NCBI RefSeq assembly: GCF_033193315.1
Contig: NZ_CP136187.1
Span: 1,364,001-1,428,000, forward strand
DNA length: 64,000 nucleotides
DNA from: Agathobaculum sp. NTUH-O15-33
Lineage (GTDB): Bacteria; Bacillota; Clostridia; Oscillospirales; Butyricicoccaceae
Direction: 5' to 3'
Below the pieces are notes generated by a model. It was not told where the DNA came from. It ran no database searches and was given only the letters and a program-made list of their open reading frames with translations. This document shows positions 53,440 through 62,773 of this stretch, piece after piece. Numbering within the stretch: position 1 is the first letter of the stretch; every line of letters starts with the position of its first letter. Both the position numbers and the translations under genes were made by a program.

Positions 53440-54008
53440 TTAATCAGCTCCTCGCGGCGCAGGATATCCTGCGCGACCAGTACCAGCTTGCGGTTTTCGT
53501 TCCGGCTTTTGCGCTGCAAAAAGCGCATCGCGTCCTCGTCGCCAATGCCGAATTGATCCATCAAAAGCCCCTTGGCGCGTTCGATCACCTTGCGCTCGGA
53601 AAGGCGGTTGATGGCCTGATCGCGCTCGCTGATGGCGGCGCGCTGCTCGGCGTAGCGCGCGTAGGCAATGGACAGCGCGGATTCGATCTCGTATTCATCC
53701 ACCGGCTTTTGCAAATAGCCGAACACGCCCGCCGCGCTGACGCGCTCGGTCACCTTGGAATCGCGGTAGCCCGTTATGACCACCGCCGGGATCTGAAAAA
53801 CCTTTTGCACGGTCTCGATCGCGGTAATGCCGTCTATTTCGGGCAGGTTTACGTCCATCATCACGATATCGGGCCGCAGTTCCAGAATACGTTCGATCGC
53901 AAGCTTGCCGTTGCCGGCCGTGCCCACCACCTCGTGCCCGATATTGGCCACCATCTTCTGAAAACCGAGCCGCACGAGCGGCTCGTCCTCTGCAATAAAC
54001 ACGCGCAC
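53436..54008 (-). CDS. ANTAR-domain response regulator
   Basis: The 190-residue protein has a receiver domain (EDEPLVRLG near 7, Asp in IVMMDVNLPEIDG near 52, and Lys in LQKPVDE near 100) and a C-terminal ANTAR domain (LSERKVIERAKGLLMDQFGIGDEDAMRFLQRKSR). ANTAR proteins bind paired RNA hairpins and prevent termination. GTG 54008 follows GGGGGGAGG. Its kinase is the overlapping gene. The probable target is the leader at 51324-51413. Confidence 0.92.
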   Translation of the reverse strand: MRVFIAEDEPLVRLGFQKMVANIGHEVVGTAGNGKLAIERILELRPDIVMMDVNLPEIDGITAIETVQKVFQIPAVVITGYRDSKVTERVSAAGVFGYLQKPVDEYEIESALSIAYARYAEQRAAISERDQAINRLSERKVIERAKGLLMDQFGIGDEDAMRFLQRKSRNENRKLVLVAQDILRREELIK

Positions 54009-54030
54009 GGTATTTGCCTCCCCCCTCAAG

Positions 54031-56323
54031 TCAGTCTCTTTCCAGCGGCCTGTCCTCCCGGCGCAGCGCGCGGGCCGTGGCCGAATGGGGACAGTGTACG
54101 AGCCCCTCGGGCGGGCCTTCGTACAGCACCCGCCCGCCGTTTTTGCCGCCCTCCGGCCCCATGTCGATCACCCAATCCGCCCGGCGGATCACATCCAGAT
54201 CGTGCTCCACCACAATGGCGGAAGCGCCCTCCTCGATCAGGCGGGCAAGCAGCTGCATCAGCTGCTCCACATCCGCCCCGTGCAGGCCGGTGGCCGGCTC
54301 GTCCAGCAGCAAGACGCCGCCCTTGCCGCCCAGATGGCTGGCCAGCTTGACGCGCTGGCACTCGCCGCCGGAAAGCGTGCCGGTCGGCTGGCCGAGCGTC
54401 AGATAGCCAAGGCCGACGTTTGCCAGCACCCGCAGCTTGGCGCGGATTTTGGGGCTTATAAAAAATTCCATGGCCTCGTCCACCGTCAGTTCCAGCACCT
54501 CCAGAATCGTTTTGCCGCCAAAGCGGTGGGAGAGCGCTTCTTCGCTGAACCGCGTGCCGCGGCAGGCTTCGCACGGCTGGGTCACCGGGTCCATGAAGGC
54601 CATTTCGGTGGTGACAAAGCCCTTGCCCTTGCAGACCGGGCAGGCCCCCTTGGAGCTGTAACTGAACAGCGCCGCGTCCACGCCGTTTTCACGGGCGAAC
54701 AGGCGGCGGATTTCATCCATTATGCCCAAGTAGGTCGCCGGGGTCGAGCGGGAGCTGGCGCCGATCGGCGCGCTGCTGATGTGCTCGGCCTGCGGGTACC
54801 GGCGCTTCCAGTTCGCCGCAGACGAGCGAAGTCTTGCCCGAGCCGGCGAGCCCGCTCACCACGGTCAGCACGCCGAGCGGGATATCGACCGATACGTTCT
54901 TGAGATTGTGCAGCGTCGCGTTCCGAATGTGCAGCCAGCCCTTTGGTTTTCGCGGACAGGGATTGAGCGGCGTTTTCTTGCGCAGGCTCAGCCCGGTCAG
55001 GCTGTCCTGCTCCATAAGCGCGCCGACCGGCCCCTGAAAGATCACCCTGCCGCCGCCGGTACCGGCGGCGGGCCCCATGTCGATCACCTCGTCCGCCATG
55101 CGGATCACGGCCTTGTTGTGCTCCACCACGAGCAGCGTGTTGCCCCGGTCGCGCAGGCGCAGCAGCAGGCGGCCCAGCCGCTTCACATCCGCCGGGTGCA
55201 GACCGGCGGAGGGCTCGTCAAAAATATAGGTCAGCCCGGTCAGGCTGCTGCCCAAATGGCGCACCATTTTCAGCCGCTGCGCTTCGCCGCCGGACAGCGT
55301 GCGGCAGGGGCGGTTCAGGCTCAGGTAGCCAAGGCCCATATCGGTTATGCTGTGCAGCACGCGGACCAGCCGCCGCGTAAGGGAAGCGCCCACCGGGTTT
55401 TCCAGCCCTTCCAGCACGGCGGAAAGGTCGCCGATCTCCATTTCGCCCAGCTCGTGGATGTTATAGCCCAAAAGGCGGCTTTCGAGCGCCGCCGCGTTCA
55501 GGCGCGCGCCGTGGCAGGCGGGGCAGTCGCATTCGGTGGTGAAATCGCGCAGGATGCGCTGCGCGGCCTTGCTGCCCGCGTTTACGTCCCGCTTGAGATA
55601 TAACCGCTCGATGCGGTCGAGAAAGCCCTCGTAGGTGAGCGTGTAATCGTTCCAGACCTTGCCGGTCGTGTTGCGGATGGGTACGATCACGCCCGAGCCG
55701 TGCAAAAAGTCCTGCCATTCCCGCTCGCTCCACTGGACAAGGGGCTTGTCAGGGTCCAAAAGGCCCGAATTGGCGTAAAGCTGCCACTGATAGGCGCCCA
55801 CCTGATGGCCGGGGAACAGGATCGCGCCCTCGCTTAGCGATTTCTCCGTATCCAGCAGCTTGGCGAAATCAAAGCGCACGGTCTTGCCGAGGCCGCTGCA
55901 CGCCGGGCACATGCCCGAGGGATCGTTGAAGGAATAGGCGGAGGACGGCCCGGCGCTCGGCGTGCCGCAGCGGGAAAAGAGCAGGCGCAGCAGGGGGGCC
56001 AGATCGGTCATGGTCGCCACGGTTGAGCGGATATCGCCATGAAACGGCTTTTGGTCGATCACGATCGAGGTGGTCAGCCCGTCGATCATGTCCACGGCGG
56101 GCATTTCGTAGTGGGGCAGGCGGCTGCGCAGATAGAGCGGGTAGGTGTCGTTCAGCTGTCTGGCCGCCTCCACCGCGATTGTGTCGAACACCAGCGAGGA
56201 CTTGCCCGAACCGGATACGCCGGTAAAGACCACCAGCTTGCCCTTTGGAATGGAAAGGCTTATGTGCTTTAAATTGTTTTCATGCGCGCCCGAAAGGACG
56301 ATCGCGTCGCGTGCGCGGGGCAT
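54031..56323 (-). pseudogene. UvrA-like ABC ATPase, frameshifted
   Basis: Two frames make one UvrA-like protein of about 763 residues. The first (56323-54713) has GVSGSGKSSLVFDT, the CPACSGLG and CDCPACHG zinc motifs, SGGEAQRLKMVRHL and [11 protein letters not shown], and a second GLAGSGKTSL. Near 54800 one extra C shifts the frame. The other (54729-54031) begins around GIMDEIRRLFARENGV and has CPVCKGKG, LSGGECQRVKLASHL and LLLDEPATGLHGAD. Removing one base restores RYPQAEHISSAPIG, typical of UvrA. It is shorter than housekeeping UvrA and may belong to UvrA2/drug-resistance types. Confidence 0.85.
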
Positions 56324-56362
56324 ACCGCATTCCTCCTTATCTGTCGGCGTTTCATTAAAAAT

Positions 56363-56391
56363 ATTATAGCACGGCTCGAATGGTGCGTAAA
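56363..56391 (-). promoter_or_regulatory. Promoter of the UvrA-like gene
   Basis: On the minus strand TTTACG, 17 bases, then TATAAT lie about 40 bases upstream of the start codon. Confidence 0.6.
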
Positions 56392-56541
56392 GCGCTTGCT
56401 AACTATAATTTTTCTAAATATAAAAAATATTATTTTAAGCATTGACAAATTGAGCGAAACGGCTTATCCTGATAGTGGAGGGCGTTCCTCAGGCGCCTTC
56501 GATCTCTTTCGTTTTCCTGCCTTGCCCGCCGGTGGGCGCGC

Positions 56542-56847
56542 CAATGTTATTTTGTTAAGGGAAACGCATAGGAAAAAAACAAGGGATTCACAGAGCTAGT
56601 AGGGCGCGAGAAGGTGAATTGGCCGAAGGCCAAGAGAAGCTGGTCTGGACCACGCCCTCGACGCGCCGTCTCGAAGGGACGTAACACTTTCTGAGAAACC
56701 ATGTCCCTTCGCTCGGCCGTACCGGCCTGTTTGATGCTCTCACTTATCCCGGTGCTTCGCTCTCGGCGCGCCGAGGGCGTCGCGCCCTACTTTTTCTGTG
56801 TTTGCGTTATCTTTTTTGTCTTGCCTGACCTTATATGAATGACATTG
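56542..56847. mobile_element. Inverted-repeat element copy D (CAATGTCATT family)
   Basis: The 306-base element begins CAATGTTATTTTGTTAAGG and ends AATGACATTG. A perfect 10-bp direct repeat, GTGGGCGCGC, flanks it at 56532-56541 and 56848-56857. Its interior closely follows copy B (GGGACGTAACACTTTCTGAG, CGGTGCTTCGCTCTCGGCGC) with an extra segment of about 45 bases. It encodes no protein. Confidence 0.8.
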
Positions 56848-56938
56848 GTGGGCGCGCCTCTCCCTACATACATGCGGCGTTTCAGATCCGGCTGTCCTCC
56901 GGGTCGTTCGCCGGCCGGGCAAGGGAAACGCAGAGCCA

Positions 56939-56978
56939 AGCGGCCGCAGACATTCGCTGTCTGCGGCCGCTTGGTTTT
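56939..56978. terminator. Hairpin after the ROK gene
   Basis: AAGCGGCCGCAGACA and TGTCTGCGGCCGCTT form a 15-bp perfect stem around a 5-base loop. The T run (GGTTTT) is on the plus side. It lies just after the end of the minus-strand ROK gene. Confidence 0.65.
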
Positions 56979-56992
56979 ATATCGGGGGACTG

Positions 56993-58006
56993 TTAAACGA
57001 TAAAGGGGAACAGGGTGGAATCAAGCGTCAGCCGGATTAGGCCGAGCGCGTAGTTTTCAAACGTGTGGCCGTCGGTACGGAGCTCGGGCAGGTGCTGCGG
57101 GCCGAGCACCTTGCCGCACAGCGCGAGGATCTCCTCCGCGTCCGCGTCGCCAAGGCTATTGCTCAGCAAAACAACGCTCGCCGGGTTGATGGTGCAGCAG
57201 ATGGTTGTGAGAATCTGGGAGGCGAACCGCAAAAACGCGGGCCGGTCGTTCAGCAGGCGCGCCTGCTCGTCCGGCGAAACGCCGAAGGCCTCCGCCACGT
57301 GCCAGACCGAGCCGGACAGCATGGTGGAGCCGGTCAAGGAGTGGCCGTTTACGATAAAGCCGCTGCCGACATAGCCGCTGGTCTCCGGGAAGTAGATGGC
57401 GGCGAAATCGCCGCGTCGCTCGGCCTGTTCGTGGTAAAGGTAATAGGTGATGATGTGCATATCGTTCTTGACGATCACCTGCACGCCGAACCGCTCGCTC
57501 AGCGAGCGGACAAAGTCGGCCTTTTCCAGCCCCTTGATGTCGCAAAACTCGATCACGCCGTCGCTCACCACGCCGGGAATGCCGATGCCCACCGTGCGGA
57601 TGAGCGGGTCCGCCGCGATCCGCTCGGCGACCAGCTCCTCGATGGTCTGCTGGGACAGCTCGCCGGGCGTGAGCTGCCGCTGTTCGATCACGCCGCCAAG
57701 CGCGTCCGCCACGGCGAGGTCCAGCGAACCGTGGTCCGCGTGCGTGTATACGCAAATACTCAGCACGTGCAGATAGTCCCGGTTGTAGGAGAACAGATCG
57801 GAAGGGCGGCCAATGCCCGCGCCGACCTGATCGACCTTGAGGATTTCCTTTGCCTCAAGCATTTCATTCAGGGCGGTCGAGCAGGTGGCCATGCTCAGAT
57901 CGGTCTCCTTGACGATGTCGGCCTTGGTGCAGGTCTCGTGCTTCTGGATGGCCTCGCGGATGCGTTCCTTGTTGCGCTGGCGGATTTCGATTGCGCTGGT
58001 AATCAT
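56993..58006 (-). CDS. ROK-family transcription regulator
   Basis: The 337-residue protein has an N-terminal winged HTH (about 15-60, TCTKADIVKETDLSMATCSTALNEML) and a ROK/ASKHA domain with DLAVADALGG, GIGIPGVVSDG and GSGFIVNG. The usual ROK zinc motif (CxCGxxGC) is not visible. ATG 58006 follows GAGG. It may control the MATE exporter upstream or a sugar gene; the operator is not identified. Confidence 0.85.
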   Translation of the reverse strand: MITSAIEIRQRNKERIREAIQKHETCTKADIVKETDLSMATCSTALNEMLEAKEILKVDQVGAGIGRPSDLFSYNRDYLHVLSICVYTHADHGSLDLAVADALGGVIEQRQLTPGELSQQTIEELVAERIAADPLIRTVGIGIPGVVSDGVIEFCDIKGLEKADFVRSLSERFGVQVIVKNDMHIITYYLYHEQAERRGDFAAIYFPETSGYVGSGFIVNGHSLTGSTMLSGSVWHVAEAFGVSPDEQARLLNDRPAFLRFASQILTTICCTINPASVVLLSNSLGDADAEEILALCGKVLGPQHLPELRTDGHTFENYALGLIRLTLDSTLFPFIV

Positions 58007-58266
58007 TTGTTCTAACCTCGATTCAGCGGACGGCGCGCAAGCCAAGTTCGCGCCGCCCGCATTTCAATTTATTGTGCAGCAATGGGTATTAAAATATATC
58101 ATATTATAATAATATAATATCCTAAATCTCCCTTCTTGTAAAGCCTTTTGAAAAAATTGCCCGCCGGATGAAAATAGATATTGCTTTATTTTGGTTGATA
58201 ATATAAACTAAATAAAATACAAGAAAAGAATTGCGTGAAGCAAGGCATGGACAGGGGGAGAGCGAC

Positions 58267-59643
58267 GTGCGCGCAAAGGTAAGAGAAATGACGAAGGGCA
58301 GGCCGATCAGCCTGATCTTCTTTTTTTCGCTGCCGCTGATGGTGGGCAGCGTGTTCCAGCAGCTCTATATGATCGTCGATTCGATCATCGTGGGCCGGGG
58401 CGTGGGCGTGCAGGCGCTGGCCTCGCTCGGCGCGGCGGATTGGATCAACTGGATGCTGCTCTGGGCAATTCATGGGTTCACACACGGTTTTTCCGTCTTG
58501 GTGGCCGAGGTGTTCGGCGCGGGCGACCATAAGCGCCTGCAAAAGGTCATCGGCCAGATCGTGCTGCTCAGCCTTGCGGTCGGCGTGGTGCTCACCGTGG
58601 TGGGGCTGCTCGCGATCGATCCGCTGCTTCGCCTGCTCCAAACGGAGCAATCGATCATCGGCGGTTCCCGGCAGTACTTACAGGTGTTGTTCGCGGGCAC
58701 GATCATCGTGTTGGGGTACAACATGTCCGCCGCGATCCTCCGCTGCATGGGCGATAGCCGCACGCCGCTGGCCGCGATGGTGGTGGCGGCGGTCGTCAAC
58801 ATCGGGCTGGACCTTTTGTTCGTCCTGCAATTCCATATGGGCATTTTCGGCGCGGCGGTCGCAACGGTCATCGCCCAGCTCTGCTCGCTGCTCTATTGTC
58901 TGGCCGCCATGCGGCAGCTTCCGGCCTGCTGCCTGTCGCGCGAGGAGCTGCGGCCCGACAAGCCCCTGCTGCGCCGCCTGTTCAGCCTTGGCGCGCCCAC
59001 GGCGCTGCAAAACGCCGTGATCGCGGTGGGCGGCATGGTCGTGCAGTTTGTGCTAAACGGCTTCGGCATTGTGTTTGTCGCGGGCTTCACGGCCACCAAT
59101 AAGCTGTACGGCGTGCTGGAAAGCGCGGCCATCGCGTTCGGCTACGCCATGACCGCGTATATGGGGCAGAACCGGGGCGCGGGCCGCACCGACCGGATCG
59201 ACGCCGGCATACGGGCCGTTGTCACGCTTTCGGCGGTGATCTCGGTCGTGATTTCGTTTTTCACCATTGCATTTGGCAAGGGGCTGCTCAGCCTTTTCGT
59301 TTCAGCGGAAGAAAAAAACGCGGCCGAGGTGATCGAGATCGCCTATCATTATCTGTTCATCATGAGCTGCCTTCTCATCATCCTATTTCTGCTGCACGCC
59401 TACCGTTCCTCGCTGCAAGGGCTGGGCAACATGCGGGTGCCGATGGCGTCCGGCGTGGTCGAACTGTTCATGCGCATCGGCGTGGCGCTGCTGCTGCCGC
59501 CGCTGATCGGCAGGGAAGGCATCTTCTACGCGGAGGTAGCCGCGTGGACGGGCGCGGCCGTGTTTTTGGTGGCGTATTATTACACGCATATCCGGCGGAT
59601 CAAGGCTGGGATCGATGCGGAGCGTAAAATTATAAAGGAATAA
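58267..59643 (+). CDS. MATE-family efflux transporter
   Basis: The 458-residue protein has twelve membrane segments and the two halves of the MATE fold. The first half has SLPLMVGSVFQQLYMIVDSIIVGRGVG; the second begins near residue 240 with LFSLGAPTALQNAVIAVGGMVVQ. It exports cationic drugs or metabolites using Na+ or H+. GTG 58267 follows GGGGGAG. It is divergent from the ROK regulator gene, which may control it. Confidence 0.92.
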   Translation: MRAKVREMTKGRPISLIFFFSLPLMVGSVFQQLYMIVDSIIVGRGVGVQALASLGAADWINWMLLWAIHGFTHGFSVLVAEVFGAGDHKRLQKVIGQIVLLSLAVGVVLTVVGLLAIDPLLRLLQTEQSIIGGSRQYLQVLFAGTIIVLGYNMSAAILRCMGDSRTPLAAMVVAAVVNIGLDLLFVLQFHMGIFGAAVATVIAQLCSLLYCLAAMRQLPACCLSREELRPDKPLLRRLFSLGAPTALQNAVIAVGGMVVQFVLNGFGIVFVAGFTATNKLYGVLESAAIAFGYAMTAYMGQNRGAGRTDRIDAGIRAVVTLSAVISVVISFFTIAFGKGLLSLFVSAEEKNAAEVIEIAYHYLFIMSCLLIILFLLHAYRSSLQGLGNMRVPMASGVVELFMRIGVALLLPPLIGREGIFYAEVAAWTGAAVFLVAYYYTHIRRIKAGIDAERKIIKE

Positions 59644-59675
59644 AAATAATATTTGAAAAAATATGCCGCAACGCC

Positions 59676-59704
59676 TTGACACTGCCGCGCGGCGGTGATA
59701 TCAT
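59676..59704 (+). promoter_or_regulatory. Promoter of the flavodoxin-like genes
   Basis: TTGACA (59676-59681), 17 bases and TATCAT (59699-59704) form a strong promoter. The spacer contains the imperfect palindrome CACTGCCGCGCGGCGGTG, which could bind a regulator. Confidence 0.75.
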
Positions 59705-59755
59705 GCAGTTAGACGGAAGGAAAGGAGCGCGGGAGACTGCTCTTCCGCAACATGC

Positions 59756-60304
59756 ATGATGGGCAAGAACATACTGATCCTGACCGCCAGCGCGCGGCAG
59801 GGAGGAAACAGCAACCTTATGGCGCGGGCGTTTCGGGAGGAGGCCGAGCGCGCGGGACATACCGTGGAGGTGTTTGACACGGCGGCGCATCGCATTTTGC
59901 CCTGCCGCGCCTGTGACCAGTGCTTTTCGGCCGGGCGCGCCTGCGTCTTTGCGGACGATTTCGCGCTGCTCTCGCCCCTGCTGGAACGGGCGGACACGCT
60001 GGTTTTGGCCATGCCGCTTTACTGGTATACCTTCCCGGCTTCGATCAAGGCGGCGCTCGACAAGCTCTACGCGTTCATCGTCGGCGGCAAAACGCTGCCG
60101 ATCAAGGAGGCCGTGCTGCTCATCTGCGGCGAGATCGCGGAGGAGCGGGTGTTTGAAGGCGCGGTGCGCTCGTACGAGCTTATTTTGGAGGATCGCGGCT
60201 GGAAGGACAGCGGCCGTCTGGTCGTGCCCGGCGTGAACAAGGCGGGCGAGATCAAGGAAACGGACGCGCTGGACCGCGCGCGGGCGCTGGCCCGTTCGCT
60301 GTAA
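59756..60304 (+). CDS. NAD(P)H-dependent flavodoxin-like reductase 1
   Basis: The 182-residue protein has the flavodoxin FMN-loop ILTASARQGGNSNLMARA at the start and MPLYWYTFPASIKAALDKLYAF in the middle. Cysteines in CRACDQCFSAGRAC resemble the iron-sulfur flavoprotein group, though with loose spacing. It is followed 12 bases later by a paralog. ATG 59756 or 59759 is likely; the upstream site is weak. It probably reduces quinones or other small acceptors. Confidence 0.85.
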   Translation: MMGKNILILTASARQGGNSNLMARAFREEAERAGHTVEVFDTAAHRILPCRACDQCFSAGRACVFADDFALLSPLLERADTLVLAMPLYWYTFPASIKAALDKLYAFIVGGKTLPIKEAVLLICGEIAEERVFEGAVRSYELILEDRGWKDSGRLVVPGVNKAGEIKETDALDRARALARSL

Positions 60305-60316
60305 GGGGGCGGGACA

Positions 60317-60868
60317 ATGAAAAAGAATGTTTTGGTGCTGACCGGCAGCCCGCGTCCGCACGGCAACAGCGACCTCATGGCCGATGCGTTCATACAGGGC
60401 GCGCGTGAAGCCGGGCACGAGGTGACGAAGTTCGACTGCGCGCATCATCGCATGGCGGGCTGCATCGCCTGCGACGTTTGCTGGAGCCATGGCTCCGCCT
60501 GCGCGGTTCAGGATGATTTTCAGCAGCTGATCCCGCTGCTGGAAGCGGCGGATGTACTGGTTTTTGCTTTTCCGCTTTATTGGTCGTCCATGCCGTCGCA
60601 GATGAAAGCGCCAATCGACCGGCTATACGCCTATTGCGCGCCGAACTGCCGCACGCCGCTGAAAGCAAGCGAAAGCGTTCTGCTCGTCTGCGGCGAGGCG
60701 GAGGACGAATCCTACTTCCGCGATGCGGTACACATGTACAGCGATATGGCGGACTATTTCAAGTGGCGGCAGCGGGGCAATATTCTGGTGCCCGGCGTCC
60801 GCGAAAAGGGCGAGATCGAGCACACGGACGCGCTTGCCCGCGCGCGTGCGCTTGGGGCGGCGCTGTAA
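60317..60868 (+). CDS. NAD(P)H-dependent flavodoxin-like reductase 2
   Basis: The 183-residue paralog has VLTGSPRPHGNSDLMADAF, CIACDVCWSHGSACAV and FPLYWSSMPSQMKAPIDRLYAY, in the same order as the upstream gene. About half the residues appear conserved between the two by eye. The pair is presumably cotranscribed from the promoter at 59676 and ends at a terminator. Confidence 0.87.
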   Translation: MKKNVLVLTGSPRPHGNSDLMADAFIQGAREAGHEVTKFDCAHHRMAGCIACDVCWSHGSACAVQDDFQQLIPLLEAADVLVFAFPLYWSSMPSQMKAPIDRLYAYCAPNCRTPLKASESVLLVCGEAEDESYFRDAVHMYSDMADYFKWRQRGNILVPGVREKGEIEHTDALARARALGAAL

Positions 60869-60879
60869 TTCAAAAAACT

Positions 60880-60917
60880 AAGGAGCGCTGTAGCGAAAGC
60901 TGCGGCGCTCCTTATTT
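60880..60917 (+). terminator. Terminator after the flavodoxin-like pair
   Basis: AAGGAGCGC with GCGCTCCTT and an inner GTAGC/GCTGC stem around GAAA form a strong hairpin followed by ATTT. Confidence 0.82.
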
Positions 60918-62640
60918 GGGCTTCCCCCGACGAGGGGAAGCTGGCACGGCGAAGCCGTGACTGAAGGGGGGCGTAAGGGTGGGCGGCCATGATGTGCGTG
61001 CATTCTTGGTGGCTCGCTTTGCTCGCAATGAAATGCGCGGCGGTAGCCGCGAGGGAACGTCGCGCCGCCCGGCGCGGGGGCCAAGGGGAAGGGAACACCT
61101 TACGGTTTTCCCTTCCCCTTGGAACTCCATTCTTTTCCCTTCTCCTGCATGGGGGCGGCACGAGCCGCCCTTTTGTTATATAAACAATTTGTCGCGGTGC
61201 CGGATCGGGTGCCGGGGGATTCAGTGGACGGGTTGCTTCGCTCGGCCGGACCGGCCTAGTTTCGCGCGCCCACATTTGCTGGCGCTCCGTTTGATCGGTG
61301 GCTCGCTTTGCTCGCGATTTGATGCGCGGCGGTAGCCGCGGGGACGATTGCGCCGCCCGGCGCGGGGGCAAAGGGGAAGGAACAACCATACGGTTTTTCC
61401 TTCCCCCTTGACCTCCATTCTTTTCCCTTCTCCTGTATGGGGTGGGCGAGCCGCCCTTTTGTTATATAAACAATTTGTCGCGGTGCCGGATCGGGTGCAG
61501 GGGGATTCAGTGGACGGGTTGCTTCGCTCGGCCGGACCGGCCAAGTTTCGCGCGCCCACATTTGCCGGCGCTCCGTTTAGTTGGTGGCTCGCTTTGCTCG
61601 CGATTTGATGCGCGGCGGTAGCCGCGTGCGGCGGCGTGAGTCACGCCGCCCTACGACAGCCTTGTGCAACCCGCTTGTAGGGCGGAGTGACCCACTCCGC
61701 CGCTCGGTATGCTGAACTACATTTGCTCCAATGCGCTGCGCACCATAGCGGTCACAATTTGAATTTGAACAGGCGTTGCGCTCTGCCATAGATCCGAAAG
61801 TACGCCAAAATCGCTTAGTTCGTTTTCTATCAGCACATCGGTAAGCAAGTAGGTTGGCGATACCTTGAGTTCGTCGCATAAGCTGATAAATACCGGCAGG
61901 CTGGGCGTCTTTCGCTCTGCTTCGATTTGGCGAAGATAAGTTGCATTGATGTGACATAATTCCGCTAATTGTTCGCCGGTCAGTCCACGGCTGATTCGCG
62001 CTTTTTTCAAACGTTGCCCCATCAATAGCTTCATGTTTTGCCCTCTTTTTTTGCTTTATTGTAGCTTCATTATAACCCGTCTTGTATCATTCATGTTTCG
62101 TGATAAGGAAACATTGGGCTGTCATGAGAAACCGAATATAAAAAACGCGGCCGTAGGGCGGGCTGACCCAGCCCGCCGAAAGCGAAGCGCCAAGACAAGT
62201 GGGCGCGCGAAACTAGGCCGGTCCGGCCGAGCGGAGCAACCCGTCCACTGAATCCCCCGGCATCCGGTACAGCACCGTCAAAAATTGTTTACATGACTAA
62301 AGCGCGGCTCACACCGCCCCCAAGCAGGAGAAGGGAAAAGAATGGAGTTCAAAGGGGAAGGAAAAACCGTATGGTTGTTCCTTCCCCTTTGCCCCCGCGC
62401 CGGGCGGCGCGTTCGTCCTTCGCGGCTACCGCCGCGCATTTCATCGCGAGCGCAGCGAGCCTCCCAAAATAGCGAACCGGCGAGCCACGCACCTCATGAA
62501 CGTAATCCCTTACGCCCCCCATTCGTCACGCGCCTACGGCGCGCGCCACCTTCCCCTCGTGGGGGGAAGGCCAGATCGCGCGCGTTGCTTAAGTTTACGC
62601 ATATGCCTCGCCGGGGGAAGCCCAAATAAGGAACGCCGCT
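60918..62640. repeat. Repeat-rich intergenic island
   Basis: Three kinds of repeat are mixed. Palindromic CTTCCCCCGACGAGGGGAAG-type units occur here and in element A at 34.7-35.1 kb. A unit with GCCGCCCTTTTGTTATATAA and CGGTGCCGGATCGGGTGC appears in tandem (about 61158-61330 and 61443-61625), and a related part is inverted at about 62195-62470. The sequence GCGGCGGTAGCCGCG recurs near each. Only one convincing gene, the XRE regulator, lies within. All other frames are low-complexity shadows. Confidence 0.75.
61717..62034 (-). CDS. XRE-family transcription regulator
   Basis: The 105-residue protein has an HTH_3 domain at about residues 8-63 (LKKARISRGLTGEQLAELCHINATYLRQIEAERK) and a C-terminal helical tail. 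The start and a preceding GGGC..A-rich stretch look acceptable. It is the only well-formed gene in the repeat island, so it is likely selected for. The target is unknown. Confidence 0.82.
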   Translation of the reverse strand: MKLLMGQRLKKARISRGLTGEQLAELCHINATYLRQIEAERKTPSLPVFISLCDELKVSPTYLLTDVLIENELSDFGVLSDLWQSATPVQIQIVTAMVRSALEQM

Positions 62641-62723
62641 CAGGTGTTCGTCCCCGCGCCGGGCGGCGCGTTCGTCCTTCGCGGCTACCGCCGCGTATTT
62701 GATTGCGAGCAAAGCGAGCCACC

Positions 62724-62762
62724 AAAAAAGGGCACGCCGCAAAAACGCGGCGCGCCCTTTTT
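62724..62762. terminator. Bidirectional terminator
   Basis: AAAAAGGGC plus CGCCGC and the inverse GCGGCG plus GCCCTTTTT form a strong hairpin after the end of the minus-strand aldehyde dehydrogenase. Confidence 0.88.
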
Positions 62763-62773
62763 CATACAGGTGC

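Noticed and set aside
60979..61608. Several frames of 60-120 codons in the repeat island, including plus and minus frames rich in Arg, Ala and Pro
   Set aside because: They read through palindromic repeats, are not supported by ribosome sites, and repeat themselves in each copy of the repeat.
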